This document shows positions 54,688 through 63,877 of a stretch of 64,000 nt of DNA, in pieces. Positions within the stretch are counted from its first letter, which is position 1. Each line of letters starts with the position of its first letter. The DNA comes from Flavobacterium sp. CG_23.5 (GTDB lineage Bacteria; Bacteroidota; Bacteroidia; Flavobacteriales; Flavobacteriaceae), in NCBI RefSeq assembly GCF_017875765.1, contig NZ_JAGGNA010000001.1, positions 395,001 to 459,000 on the forward strand, given 5' to 3'. A program made the translations under genes and the position numbers. The notes below the pieces were generated by a model that worked only from the letters and a program-made list of their open reading frames with translations, did no database searches and was not told the DNA's origin.

Positions 54688-56742
54688 ATGAAATACCTAT
54701 TAATTTTATTTTCTACTTTCATTTTTGCACAGCAAACTAAATATGTTGATTTCAAATCAGTTTTTGCTCAGATCGCAATCGATGCCAAAGAAAAAACTGT
54801 TTCGGGAAACGTAATTTATTGGTTTACCATTTTAAATCCAACAGATACTATTAAAATAGATGCGCAAAGCATGAGTTTTTCTAACATGAAAATGAATGAT
54901 AAAAGTATTGAATATCTCAATACTGGCAGGCAATTACAGATCATTTTTCCGTTCAAAAAAGGAAAAAATGAATTGGTTTTTGACTATGTGGCAAAGCCAA
55001 AACAAACGATGTATTTTGTAGAAGATCAAATTTGGACACAAGGGCAGGGGAAAAATACCAGTCATTGGTTTCCTAGTTTTGATGATGTAAATGAAAAAGT
55101 AACTTTCAATTTAGGAATTGCTTTTGATGCGGATTATCAGGTGATTTCTAATGGATCTTTGAGTAGTAAAATCGTAAATAGCGAGAATAAAAATAAAGTA
55201 TATTGGCAATTCCGCATGGAAAAACCAATGAGTTCTTATTTACTAATGCTTGCCATTGGAAAATTCGAAAAGAAAATAGAAATCTCGCATTCTGGAGTGC
55301 CGTTGGAAATGTATTATGAAGCTAAAGATGCCGCTAGATTTGAACCAACCTATCGCTATTCACAGGTAATGTTTGATTTTCTGGAAACAGAAATAGGAGT
55401 GAACTATCCTTGGGAAATATACAAACAAACGCCAGTTCGTGATTTTTTATATGCAGGAATGGAAAATACCTCGTCGACCTTGTTCTCGAGTCGCTATATG
55501 GTTGATTCGACAGGTTTTGAAGATCGAAGCTACACTAATGTGAACGCACATGAATTGGCGCATCAATGGTTTGGAAATTTAGTCACCGCCGAAAACAGCA
55601 AACATCATTGGTTACAAGAAGGTTTTGCGACTTATTATGCGCTGCTGGCTGAAAAGGAAATCTATGGTGAAGATTATTTTTATTCCAAATTATATGAATC
55701 TGCGCAGCAATTAAAATACGCTTCCCGAACGGATTCGATTCCAGTTTTGAATGCCAAAGCAAGTTCGTTGACTTTTTACCAAAAAGGAGCTTGGGCATTG
55801 CATGTTTTACACGAAGAAATTGGGGACAAAGCCTTTAAAAAAGCAGTAAAGTCCTATCTTAAAAAGTATGCTTATCAAACCGTAAATACTCAAAATTTCT
55901 TTGATGAAATTAAAAAAGTATCTCATTATGATTTAAATAATTTTAGTAAAGTATGGCTTGAATCAAGTGCGTTTAATACGCAACAAGCTAATGCTTTATT
56001 GTTAAAAAATAAATCTATGCAAACGCTGTTTGAAGTTGAAAAATTTAGAAGTAAACCATTATCGGAGAAAAAATATTTTTTTGTAAAAGTCTTACAATCC
56101 AATGTTTATTTTACTATTAAAAAAGCGATTGTAAATCAATTAAAAAAAGAAAAATTCGAAGATAAAAAACAGTTATTAATTCTTGCTTTGGAAACAAATA
56201 ATTTACAAGTTCGTCAAGAAGTTGCCAATAATTTTAATGAAATTCCAGAGGATTTCAGAGCGCAATATGAAAGTTTATTGAATGACAAATCGTATCAAAC
56301 TCAGGAAATAGCATTGTATAATTTATGGAATAATTTCCCGGAACAACGTTATAAAAATTTGGATAAATCTAAAGATTGGATTGGTTTCAATGATTATAAC
56401 TTAAGGACATTATGGTTATCACTGGCTTTAACAACTCCCGATTATTCGAAAAATAAAGAGGTTTTAATTAAAGAATTAATCGGATATTCATCTTCCAAAT
56501 ATGAAGCAACTACACGCCAAAATGCTTTAGAAAATCTCATCGCTTATCAGTTAATCAATGACATTGTTTTGAAAAATTTAGTTAATGCAACCACACATCA
56601 CATGTGGCAATTTTCTAAATTTGGACGAGATAATATCAGAAACTTATTAAAAAATAAGGAGATGAGAGTATCTTTCGAAAGAATTTTAATGGATTTGGAC
56701 GAAAAAGAGCAATTTCAACTCAACCGATTATTAAAAGAATAG
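54688..56742 (+). CDS. M1 family aminopeptidase, exported
   Basis: 684 residues with a short signal peptide (MKYLLILFSTFIFAQ). The M1 exopeptidase motif GMEN (YAGMENTSST) is present. The zinc site is HELAH (H288, E289, H292) and E311, the exact HExxH-x18-E spacing. A C-terminal HEAT-like helical region follows. It trims N-terminal residues from peptides in the periplasm or at the surface. There is no T9SS C-terminal sorting domain, so it is not an obvious T9SS cargo. Confidence 0.94.
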   Translation: MKYLLILFSTFIFAQQTKYVDFKSVFAQIAIDAKEKTVSGNVIYWFTILNPTDTIKIDAQSMSFSNMKMNDKSIEYLNTGRQLQIIFPFKKGKNELVFDYVAKPKQTMYFVEDQIWTQGQGKNTSHWFPSFDDVNEKVTFNLGIAFDADYQVISNGSLSSKIVNSENKNKVYWQFRMEKPMSSYLLMLAIGKFEKKIEISHSGVPLEMYYEAKDAARFEPTYRYSQVMFDFLETEIGVNYPWEIYKQTPVRDFLYAGMENTSSTLFSSRYMVDSTGFEDRSYTNVNAHELAHQWFGNLVTAENSKHHWLQEGFATYYALLAEKEIYGEDYFYSKLYESAQQLKYASRTDSIPVLNAKASSLTFYQKGAWALHVLHEEIGDKAFKKAVKSYLKKYAYQTVNTQNFFDEIKKVSHYDLNNFSKVWLESSAFNTQQANALLLKNKSMQTLFEVEKFRSKPLSEKKYFFVKVLQSNVYFTIKKAIVNQLKKEKFEDKKQLLILALETNNLQVRQEVANNFNEIPEDFRAQYESLLNDKSYQTQEIALYNLWNNFPEQRYKNLDKSKDWIGFNDYNLRTLWLSLALTTPDYSKNKEVLIKELIGYSSSKYEATTRQNALENLIAYQLINDIVLKNLVNATTHHMWQFSKFGRDNIRNLLKNKEMRVSFERILMDLDEKEQFQLNRLLKE

Positions 56743-56756
56743 CAAGCATATAATGC

Positions 56757-57278
56757 TTACCATAATTGTCCAACTTCATTTTTAATGTAGGCTAACGCCG
56801 CATTACTTGGAGATTGTTTTTCCAATAAATCACTCAAAATGACTTCACGAAGTTTGTCAGCGCTATCCACACGATCACTCATGTTTGCTTTTCGAAGCAT
56901 CTGGATTGTTGCATTTTTTGCGGTAACTATAATAGTCCAGCATTCATCAGACATGTATATTTGTTGGGTCAAATTGTGTTCAAATTCCTGTTCTATTTGT
57001 GCAATTACAAGGTTTTCGTAATCATTTTTATCTTGTGAAAGAGGAGCAATTCGAATTAATAATTTAGTAGGATTAATTCGTTCCATGTATAAAGTCAATC
57101 GCTCGTATGCTTGCAAACGCAACGGTAAAGCATTTTTCTGCGCTTCTTTATTTAATAAATACCTACGTCTTCCTTCCTCGTTTTTAGTATGAAGATCAAA
57201 AAAATAATAAGCCACAAGACCTGTAATAATTGCCGGCAAAGTGTAACTTAATAATTCTATAATTTTAATTGAATCCAT
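56757..57278 (-). CDS. Conserved membrane-anchored hypothetical protein (DUF7935-like)
   Basis: 173 residues. One N-terminal membrane helix (LLSYTLPAIITGLVAYYFFDL) is followed by a basic stretch and a helical cytoplasmic domain with a conserved-looking block RLQAYERLTLYMERINP. I recognise it as a protein widely kept in Flavobacteriia, probably the one Pfam calls DUF7935, but I know of no function. It ends 14 bases from the convergent M1 peptidase. Confidence 0.75.
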   Translation of the reverse strand: MDSIKIIELLSYTLPAIITGLVAYYFFDLHTKNEEGRRRYLLNKEAQKNALPLRLQAYERLTLYMERINPTKLLIRIAPLSQDKNDYENLVIAQIEQEFEHNLTQQIYMSDECWTIIVTAKNATIQMLRKANMSDRVDSADKLREVILSDLLEKQSPSNAALAYIKNEVGQLW

Positions 57279-57401
57279 ATTTTTGTTGAAATTTATAAAG
57301 GCAAAAATATACTTTTAGTTTATAAATCGGTGTCATTTTAATTGTAAAAAATAAAAGCGAACTGTATTTTTACGAACTATTAGTTTTTATAAAAATTTTA
57401 A

Positions 57402-58178
57402 ATGGAGTCTTACATAATTATTTTGCTTTGTATTGCCGCTTTTGCTGCCGGATTTATCGATGCGATTGTTGGCGGTGGCGGATTGATTCAAACTCCTATG
57501 GGATTAATTTTATTGCCAAATCTTCCGGTTGCGACAGTAATAGGGTCGTTAAAAGTACCTTCTTTCAGTGGAACTGCTTTTGCAGCTCATCAATACCTCA
57601 AAAAGGTCGATATGAATTGGAGATTATTGGCCATTATGATGATTATGGCCTTCCCTTCGGCGTTTCTAGGATCTACTTTGCTAACTTATGTCAGTAATGA
57701 CTTCATGAAACCGTTATTATTGGTTGTTCTATCTTTTTTAGTGATTTATACGTATGCTAAGAAGAATTTTGGACAACATATAGAAAAAAATCTCTCTCAT
57801 AAAACTCAAATCTTCCATGCCATCGGAATCAGTTTTGTAGTTGGTTTTTATGACGGATTTATCGGACCTGGAACGGGTAGTTTTCTAGTGGTAGCGTTCA
57901 TTGCTTTAATGGGTTTTGATTTTTTACACGCTTCCGCAAATGCTAAAATGGTGAATCTGGCGACCAATTTTGGTTCCATTTGCCTATTTATTTTGAAAGG
58001 GAAAATTATTTGGGCTATTGCTTTGCCAATGGCTGCCAGCAATGCTTTTGGCGGGTGGATTGGTGCTAAATTAGCCATCAATAAAGGAAATAGTTTTATT
58101 CGGATTTTCTTTTTGGTTGTTGTTGTGGGTACGCTAATTAGGTTTGCTTACGATGTGTTTTGGAAAAAATATACGTGA
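57402..58178 (+). CDS. TSUP family (TauE/SafE) membrane transporter
   Basis: 258 residues, about 8 membrane helices. The repeat motifs AAGFIDAIVGGGGLIQTP and VGFYDGFIGPGTGSFLVVAF are the two halves of the TauE/SafE fold. The family exports or imports sulfite, sulfoacetate and related organosulfur anions. The substrate cannot be set, since no sulfur-metabolism gene is adjacent. It is a single gene between the divergent DUF7935-like gene and the helicase. Confidence 0.92.
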   Translation: MESYIIILLCIAAFAAGFIDAIVGGGGLIQTPMGLILLPNLPVATVIGSLKVPSFSGTAFAAHQYLKKVDMNWRLLAIMMIMAFPSAFLGSTLLTYVSNDFMKPLLLVVLSFLVIYTYAKKNFGQHIEKNLSHKTQIFHAIGISFVVGFYDGFIGPGTGSFLVVAFIALMGFDFLHASANAKMVNLATNFGSICLFILKGKIIWAIALPMAASNAFGGWIGAKLAINKGNSFIRIFFLVVVVGTLIRFAYDVFWKKYT

Positions 58179-58288
58179 AAATTTTGAATAAAGCATCATT
58201 TGAAATGAATTGACCAATTGTTGTTTTTTGGTACCTAAAACCTCATTCTAAATCGCTATTTTTGCATAATATTATTAGATAAAATTAC

Positions 58289-60622
58289 ATGCACAAATAT
58301 ATTGATCAACTAAACGAAGCCCAACGCGAACCGGTATTGCAAAAAGACGGTCCAATGATCATCATTGCGGGTGCCGGTTCTGGAAAAACGCGTGTGTTGA
58401 CTATTAGAATTGCTTATTTGATGAGTCAGGGAGTAGACTCGTTTAGTATATTGTCACTGACGTTCACCAACAAGGCTGCGCGCGAAATGAAAAAGCGTAT
58501 ATCAGATATTGTTGGTTCAAGCGAAGCCAAAAATCTTTGGATGGGAACTTTTCACTCGGTTTTTGCCCGAATTCTACGTTCGGAAGCGGAGCATTTAGGC
58601 TATCCTTCAAATTTTACCATTTACGATTCACAGGATTCTCTTCGTTGTATTTCTGGAATTATCAAAGAAATGCAATTGGACCGCGATGTGTACAAACCAA
58701 AGCAGGTTTTAAGCAGAATTTCCAGTTATAAAAATAGTTTAATCACCGTAAAAGCCTACTTCAATAATCCTGAATTACAGGAGGCAGATGCGATGGCTAA
58801 AAAGCCGCGTTTGGGGGAAATTTATCAAAATTATGTAGACCGTTGTTTCAAATCTGGAGCTATGGACTTTGATGATTTACTTTTAAAAACCAATGAACTA
58901 TTAACTCGTTTTCCGGAAGTTTTAGCGAAATACCAAAACCGTTTTCGCTATATTTTAGTGGATGAGTACCAAGATACAAATCATTCGCAATATTTGATTG
59001 TGCGGGCTTTATCAGATAAATTTCAAAATATATGTGTGGTAGGGGATGATGCGCAAAGTATTTATGCGTTTCGAGGTGCCAATATAAATAACATTCTGAA
59101 TTTTCAGAAAGATTATGAAGGTGTAAAAACCTTTAGATTAGAACAAAATTACCGTTCGACAAAAAATATAGTTGAAGCGGCCAATACCATCATTGAAAAA
59201 AATAAAGTAAAACTTGATAAAATAGTTTGGACTGCCAATGATTTTGGTCCAAAAATAAAAGTGCATCGTAGTATGACTGATGCCGAAGAAGGACGTTTTG
59301 TTGCCAGTACAATTTTCGAACAAAAGATGCAACATCAGATGATGAATGGTCAATTTGCCATTTTGTATCGTACGAATGCACAATCGCGTGCTATGGAAGA
59401 TGCCTTGAGAAAACGAGATATTCCGTACCGAATTTACGGTGGTTTGTCCTTTTACCAAAGAAAAGAAATCAAAGATGTATTGTGTTATTTGCGATTAGTT
59501 ATCAATCCAAAAGATGAAGAAGCTTTGGTTCGAGTGATTAACTATCCGGCTCGTGGAATTGGAGATACAACAATTGAAAAATTAACTATTGCGGCCAATC
59601 ATTACAAGCGTTCTATATGGGAAGTAATGCAGAATATCGATAAAATTGATTTAAAATTAAACTCGGGAACGAAACAGAAGTTGCAAGATTTTGTGACAAT
59701 GATTCAGAGTTTTCAGGTAATAAACGAAAATCAAGATGCTTTTTATATTACCGATCATGTTTCCAAAAAAACAGGATTAGTACAGGAATTAAAGAAAGAT
59801 GCTACTCCTGAGGGAATGGCAAAAATTCAAAATATTGAGGAATTATTAAACGGTATCAAGGATTTTACCGAAGGTCAAAAAGAAATTGATGGTGCAAGAG
59901 GCGCTTTGTCTGAATTTATGGAAGATGTTGCTTTGGCGACCGATTTAGATAAAGATACGAGTGACGAAGATCGTGTGGCTTTGATGACGATACATTTAGC
60001 CAAAGGATTGGAATTTCCTCAGGTTTTTGTGGTGGGAATGGAGGAAGATTTATTTCCGAGTGCGATGAGTATGAGCACCAGAAGTGAACTCGAAGAAGAG
60101 CGTCGTTTGTTTTATGTAGCTTTGACCAGAGCCGAACATCAGGCATATTTAACTTATGCGCAATCGCGTTACCGCTGGGGAAAATTGACTGATAGTGAAC
60201 CTTCAAGATTTATCGAAGAAATCGACAGTCAATACTTAGAATATTTAACACCTGCAGAAAATAATTATCGCTACAAACCAATGATTGACAGTGATATTTT
60301 TGGTGATGTTGATAAATCCAAATTACGTTTGGCCAAACCAGCGAATGGAACTCCACCAAAATACGCTACGAATAATGAACCAAAATCAGATATCAACGTT
60401 CGAAAATTGAAACCCGTTTCCAGTAATAACGCATCGGGGACCGCTAATTTGTTTGATAATAAATTAGTTGCCGGAAATATCGTGATGCACGAACGTTTTG
60501 GAAAAGGAGAAGTATTAAATCTGGATGGATCGGGTGCTGATAAAAAAGCCGAAATCAAATTTGAAGTAGGCGGAATTAAGAAATTATTATTGCGATTTGC
60601 AAAACTGGATATAATAGGATAA
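58289..60622 (+). CDS. UvrD/PcrA-type ATP-dependent DNA helicase
   Basis: 777 residues, SF1A helicase. Motif Q/I is LNEAQREPVL plus GAGSGKTRVLT, motif II is ILVDEYQDTN, motif III is VVGDDAQSIYAFRGA, and motifs V-VI are MTIHLAKGLEFP and RRLFYVALTRAE. The C-terminus carries a PcrA-like tail (IVMHERFGKGEVLNLDGSG) that in PcrA contacts RNA polymerase. Acts in repair, replication restart and removal of RecA or stalled RNAP. A TATTTTTG box at 58257-58264 may be its -7 element. tsaC follows 73 bases downstream. Confidence 0.95.
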   Translation: MHKYIDQLNEAQREPVLQKDGPMIIIAGAGSGKTRVLTIRIAYLMSQGVDSFSILSLTFTNKAAREMKKRISDIVGSSEAKNLWMGTFHSVFARILRSEAEHLGYPSNFTIYDSQDSLRCISGIIKEMQLDRDVYKPKQVLSRISSYKNSLITVKAYFNNPELQEADAMAKKPRLGEIYQNYVDRCFKSGAMDFDDLLLKTNELLTRFPEVLAKYQNRFRYILVDEYQDTNHSQYLIVRALSDKFQNICVVGDDAQSIYAFRGANINNILNFQKDYEGVKTFRLEQNYRSTKNIVEAANTIIEKNKVKLDKIVWTANDFGPKIKVHRSMTDAEEGRFVASTIFEQKMQHQMMNGQFAILYRTNAQSRAMEDALRKRDIPYRIYGGLSFYQRKEIKDVLCYLRLVINPKDEEALVRVINYPARGIGDTTIEKLTIAANHYKRSIWEVMQNIDKIDLKLNSGTKQKLQDFVTMIQSFQVINENQDAFYITDHVSKKTGLVQELKKDATPEGMAKIQNIEELLNGIKDFTEGQKEIDGARGALSEFMEDVALATDLDKDTSDEDRVALMTIHLAKGLEFPQVFVVGMEEDLFPSAMSMSTRSELEEERRLFYVALTRAEHQAYLTYAQSRYRWGKLTDSEPSRFIEEIDSQYLEYLTPAENNYRYKPMIDSDIFGDVDKSKLRLAKPANGTPPKYATNNEPKSDINVRKLKPVSSNNASGTANLFDNKLVAGNIVMHERFGKGEVLNLDGSGADKKAEIKFEVGGIKKLLLRFAKLDIIG

Positions 60623-60630
60623 ATATTTTT

Positions 60631-60685
60631 AAAGTTTATAGGTGCCAAGATGGCGAACTTTAAACTTTAATCAATTAAACTTTAA
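60631..60685. repeat. TTTAAACTTTAA-type repeat before tsaC
   Basis: AAAGTTTA (60631-60638) and TAAACTTT (60661-60668) form a small inverted repeat, followed by a further AAACTTTAAAC (60677-60687 region). The same words recur at 63805-63867 before holA. Confidence 0.5.
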
Positions 60686-60695
60686 ACGAAATAAA

Positions 60696-61316
60696 ATGGC
60701 TCAATTTATAAAAATATACCCTGATAAACCGAACGAAGCGGCTATTGCCAAAGTAGTAAAGGTTTTAAAAGAGGGTGGTTTGGTTATTTATCCAACAGAT
60801 ACGGTTTATGGATTGGGTTGTGATATTACCAATACCAAAGCATTAGAACGTATTGCCAAGATAAAAGGCGTTAAACTAGACAAAGCGAATTTCTCTTTTA
60901 TTTGTCACGATTTGAGTAATATATCAGATTATGTGAGACAAATAGACACGTCAACTTTTAAAATATTAAAAAGAGCTTTACCTGGTCCATACACTTTTAT
61001 TTTGCCTGGCAATAACAATTTGCCTAAAGAATTCAAAAAGAAAACTACGGTCGGAATCAGGGTTCCTGATAATTCCATTGCGCTTGAAATAGTTAAATTG
61101 CTGGGAAATCCAATTGTTTCCACTTCCATTCACGATGAGGATGATGTCATCGAATATACCACTGATCCGGAGCTCATTTTTGAAAAATGGCAAAACCTTG
61201 TAGATGTAGTTATAGATGGCGGATACGGTGATAATGTAGGTTCAACAATCATTGATCTATCTGGTGATGAACCTATTGTAGTTAGAGAAGGAAAAGGAAG
61301 TTTAGATATTTTATAA
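60696..61316 (+). CDS. L-threonylcarbamoyladenylate synthase (Sua5/YrdC/TsaC)
   Basis: 206 residues from ATG 60696. A GTG-type start at 60642 would add 18 residues that read through intergenic repeat sequence, so I reject it. Makes threonylcarbamoyl-AMP for the t6A modification of ANN-decoding tRNAs. Hallmarks: VIYPTDTVYGLGCDI, KANFSFICHDLSNI, LPGPYTFIL, VGIRVPDN and STIIDLSGDEPIVVREGKG. There is no Sua5 C-terminal domain, so it is the short TsaC form. It is likely co-transcribed with the helicase; a terminator follows. Confidence 0.94.
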   Translation: MAQFIKIYPDKPNEAAIAKVVKVLKEGGLVIYPTDTVYGLGCDITNTKALERIAKIKGVKLDKANFSFICHDLSNISDYVRQIDTSTFKILKRALPGPYTFILPGNNNLPKEFKKKTTVGIRVPDNSIALEIVKLLGNPIVSTSIHDEDDVIEYTTDPELIFEKWQNLVDVVIDGGYGDNVGSTIIDLSGDEPIVVREGKGSLDIL

Positions 61317-61375
61317 TTCAGTTTTATTTTCAAAAAAGAATTCCAGCATTGGCTTTTAATGTTCATTTAAAATAC

Positions 61376-61405
61376 AAAAACGTCCCAATTTCTTGGGACG
61401 TTTTT
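61376..61405. terminator. Bidirectional terminator between tsaC and the OmpA lipoprotein
   Basis: A perfect 13-base stem (61376-61388 with 61393-61405; AAAAACGTCCCAA and its complement) with a TTTC loop lies between convergent genes. Confidence 0.93.
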
Positions 61406-61430
61406 GGTTAAACAGTAGATTGAAATCTTA

Positions 61431-62264
61431 TTATTGTTTCTGTTTTTTCATTTCTTTTTCAATCATATCATAAAATTGATCGATTTTTGGCAATACAACA
61501 ATACGAGTTCTTCTGTTACGCGCTCTGTTTTCCGCAGAATTATTATCTACCAACGGAATGTAAGAACTTCTTCCTGCTGCAATTAATTGTTCTGGTTTAA
61601 CACCTAGTTGATTCGTTAATACACGAATTATTGAGGTAGAACGTTTTACACTTAAATCCCAGTTGTCAAGTAATATTCCGCTTCCTTTGTAAGGTACATT
61701 ATCCGTATGTCCTTCAACCATGCATTCAAAATCAGGTTTGTCGTTTACCACTTTGGCCACTTTAGCCAAAACACCTTTAGCTTTGTCGGTTACATCATAA
61801 CTTCCGGTTTTGAACAATAATTTGTCAGCAATTGAGATAAAAACAACTCCTTTTTCAACATTTATTTCAATATCTGGATCAGAAATTCCTACTGAGCTTT
61901 TTAAACTGGTTACTAAAGCTAGAGTAACACTGTCTTTTTTAGTTAAAGCATCTTGCATTCTGCTTATTTTCAAATCTTTCTCTTTGATAGATTCTAAAGC
62001 TTTTTCAATGTTTTCAGCTCCTTTTGTAGACAATACTGTCATGTCTTTAGAAGTGCTTATTAATCCTTGATTTTGGTCTTTTAAACCAGCAACAGTCGCA
62101 GTTAAACCCGCTTTTTCTTCTAAACAAGAATTAAGTTTTACGGTTGCAGTATTCAATAAATCTTGAGTTTCTTTGTTTCTGGCTTCTAAATCAGTGTATT
62201 TCTTTTTAGAAACACAAGAAGATAAAAGTGCTAATACGGATAAAGCTATTACAATTTTTTTCAT
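61431..62264 (-). CDS. OmpA family lipoprotein with coiled coil
   Basis: 277 residues. The signal MKKIVIALSVLALLSSC gives a lipidated C17. A long coiled-coil region (about 25-120) leads to an OmpA_C-like domain (LLFKTGSYDVTDKAKGVL, then EGHTDNVP and NWDLSVKRSTSIIRVL). Its end, NRARNRRTRIVVLP, is complete. It should be anchored to a membrane and bind peptidoglycan. A role in envelope stability, or in gliding/T9SS through peptidoglycan, is possible but not shown. It follows the GT2 gene by 33 bases and may share its transcript. Confidence 0.92.
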   Translation of the reverse strand: MKKIVIALSVLALLSSCVSKKKYTDLEARNKETQDLLNTATVKLNSCLEEKAGLTATVAGLKDQNQGLISTSKDMTVLSTKGAENIEKALESIKEKDLKISRMQDALTKKDSVTLALVTSLKSSVGISDPDIEINVEKGVVFISIADKLLFKTGSYDVTDKAKGVLAKVAKVVNDKPDFECMVEGHTDNVPYKGSGILLDNWDLSVKRSTSIIRVLTNQLGVKPEQLIAAGRSSYIPLVDNNSAENRARNRRTRIVVLPKIDQFYDMIEKEMKKQKQ

Positions 62265-62297
62265 AAATGTTAATTTAATTAGACGTGAATTACAAAC

Positions 62298-63314
62298 TTA
62301 GTTTTTAATATTTATTTTAATGTTAATTATATCACTAAAAAATTTGACTTTTTTGATAAAGTACAAATAAACGATGCTTTTTTGGTGATAGTATTTTTCT
62401 GATTGAAATTTTTCTCTTTTTTTATAATGAACAGCAAAATTACTATAAAGGGAACCATGAGCCTTTATTACTGCCAAAAAGTGATTGAATTTTCCTTGCA
62501 AAAGAAATTGTATTCCGGCAATGGCATCAAGAATCATTCGGCAGAATAAAATCCAATACAATTTACCTTTTGGCAAATTTTTAGTCAACATAAACAATGA
62601 GTTTCTAAAATTCAGATACGTTTTTTTGGGGTTTCCCTGTTGTAAAGTTGCGCCGCCAACGTGAAAAACCACTGACCCCGAAATATATTTTATTTTGTAG
62701 CTTTTATTGAAAGCCCGCCAACATAAATCTATTTCTTCCTGATGTGCAAAAAAATCAGCGTCAAAGCCTTTTAATTCTTTAAAAACGGTACTTCGAATAA
62801 AAAAACAAGCTCCAGATGCCCAAAATATTTCCCTATTGTCGTCGTATTGTTTATTGTCTTTTTCTAAAGTTTCAAAAATGCGACCTCGACAATATGCATA
62901 ACCGTATTTATCAACAAATCCTCCGGCAGCACCAGCATATTCAAAATATTCTTTGTTTTTGTAATCTAATATTTTAGGCTGAATAATAGCAGTTTGAGGC
63001 TCTTTATCGAAAGTGTTAATGACGGGTTGTAACCAATTTTCAGTAACTTCAATATCCGAATTTACCAAAGCGTAAATATCGGCAACAATGTATTTTAATG
63101 CTTCGTTGTATCCGCCGGCGAAACCTAAATTCGTATCATTTTTTACAATTTTAACCAATGGAAAATTGGCCATCACAAATGAAATTGAATCATCAGTTGA
63201 ATCATTATCGGCCAAATAAATAGTGGCTTCGGGAGAATATTTTACTACTGAAGGTAAAAATTGTTCTAATAATTGTACTCCGTTCCAATTGAGTATGACA
63301 ACAGCTATTTTCAT
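62298..63314 (-). CDS. Glycosyltransferase family 2
   Basis: 338 residues. The GT-A fold opens with VVILNWNGVQLLEQFLPSVV and LADNDSTDDS. NLGFAGGYNEALK and the NSDIEV metal motif follow, then the acceptor-side GFDADFFAHQEEIDLCWRAF. This is the rhamnosyl/dTDP-sugar-like GT2 subgroup. The C-terminal ~70 residues are basic and hydrophobic and may touch the membrane. It overlaps the HsdR-N gene by 4 bases, so translation is coupled. Target glycan unknown. Confidence 0.92.
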   Translation of the reverse strand: MKIAVVILNWNGVQLLEQFLPSVVKYSPEATIYLADNDSTDDSISFVMANFPLVKIVKNDTNLGFAGGYNEALKYIVADIYALVNSDIEVTENWLQPVINTFDKEPQTAIIQPKILDYKNKEYFEYAGAAGGFVDKYGYAYCRGRIFETLEKDNKQYDDNREIFWASGACFFIRSTVFKELKGFDADFFAHQEEIDLCWRAFNKSYKIKYISGSVVFHVGGATLQQGNPKKTYLNFRNSLFMLTKNLPKGKLYWILFCRMILDAIAGIQFLLQGKFNHFLAVIKAHGSLYSNFAVHYKKREKFQSEKYYHQKSIVYLYFIKKVKFFSDIINIKINIKN

Positions 63315-63784
63315 TCTGACGGTTCAGTTTTTAAATTATTTAATGTGTAATCAGGTAATTCTTGTAGAAACTGATATTTTTCATTGTCAAAATCCATTTG
63401 ACAAAAGTAATGATTCAGACCATTGGTCAACATCAAAAATTGGGACTTCAATGTCATATTGTAACGGGCAATTTGGTCAAAAGTAGCTTGAGCAATTTTT
63501 ATCGCGGGGGCTTTGCATTCGATTAAAACAAAAATTGAACCATCGGAATTGAATACAACAACATCATATCGTTTTCGTAATCCGTTGACCATTAAAACTT
63601 TTTCTACGTTTATTAATGATTTTGGATATTTTTTTTCTTCCAATAAAAATTGAACAACATGCTGACGAACCCATTCTTCGGGTGTGAGAATGATAAATTT
63701 TTTCCTGATTTCATCAAAAATAGAGACTTTATTTTCGCTATTTTTGAAACGGAAAGTATAAGTAGGAAAATTTAATTGCTGCAT
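63311..63784 (-). CDS. HsdR N-terminal-like PD-(D/E)XK protein
   Basis: 157 residues corresponding only to the N-terminal nuclease-like domain of type I restriction enzyme HsdR. The active-site pattern is D74 (KRYDVVVF), E89-C90-K91 (VLIECKAP), plus a QxxRY-type helix (FDQIARYNM). There is no helicase, no hsdS and no hsdM, so it is not a restriction system. The stop overlaps the GT2 start by 4 bases, and it is divergent from holA. The pairing with holA is one I believe is common in Flavobacteriia, so it is probably a housekeeping repair-type nuclease rather than a defence gene. That is inference. Confidence 0.85.
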   Translation of the reverse strand: MQQLNFPTYTFRFKNSENKVSIFDEIRKKFIILTPEEWVRQHVVQFLLEEKKYPKSLINVEKVLMVNGLRKRYDVVVFNSDGSIFVLIECKAPAIKIAQATFDQIARYNMTLKSQFLMLTNGLNHYFCQMDFDNEKYQFLQELPDYTLNNLKTEPSE

Positions 63785-63804
63785 TAAGCAAAAATAGTTA
63801 TTTA

Positions 63805-63867
63805 GTTTAAAGTTTAAGGTTTAAAGTTTCATACGATTCAACAAATTTTAAACTTTAAACTTTAAAC
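63805..63867. repeat. TTTAAAGTTTAA inverted and direct repeats between HsdR-N and holA
   Basis: The left arm (63805-63829) repeats GTTTAAAGTTT, and the right arm (63849-63867) repeats AAACTTTAAAC. Together they can form a long AT-only hairpin in the divergent promoter region. The same words occur at 60631-60685 upstream of tsaC. Confidence 0.6.
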
Positions 63868-63877
63868 AAAAAAGAAA

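Noticed and set aside
63311..63784. Type I restriction-modification system
   Set aside because: Only the HsdR N-terminal domain is present; no helicase part, hsdM or hsdS in the window.
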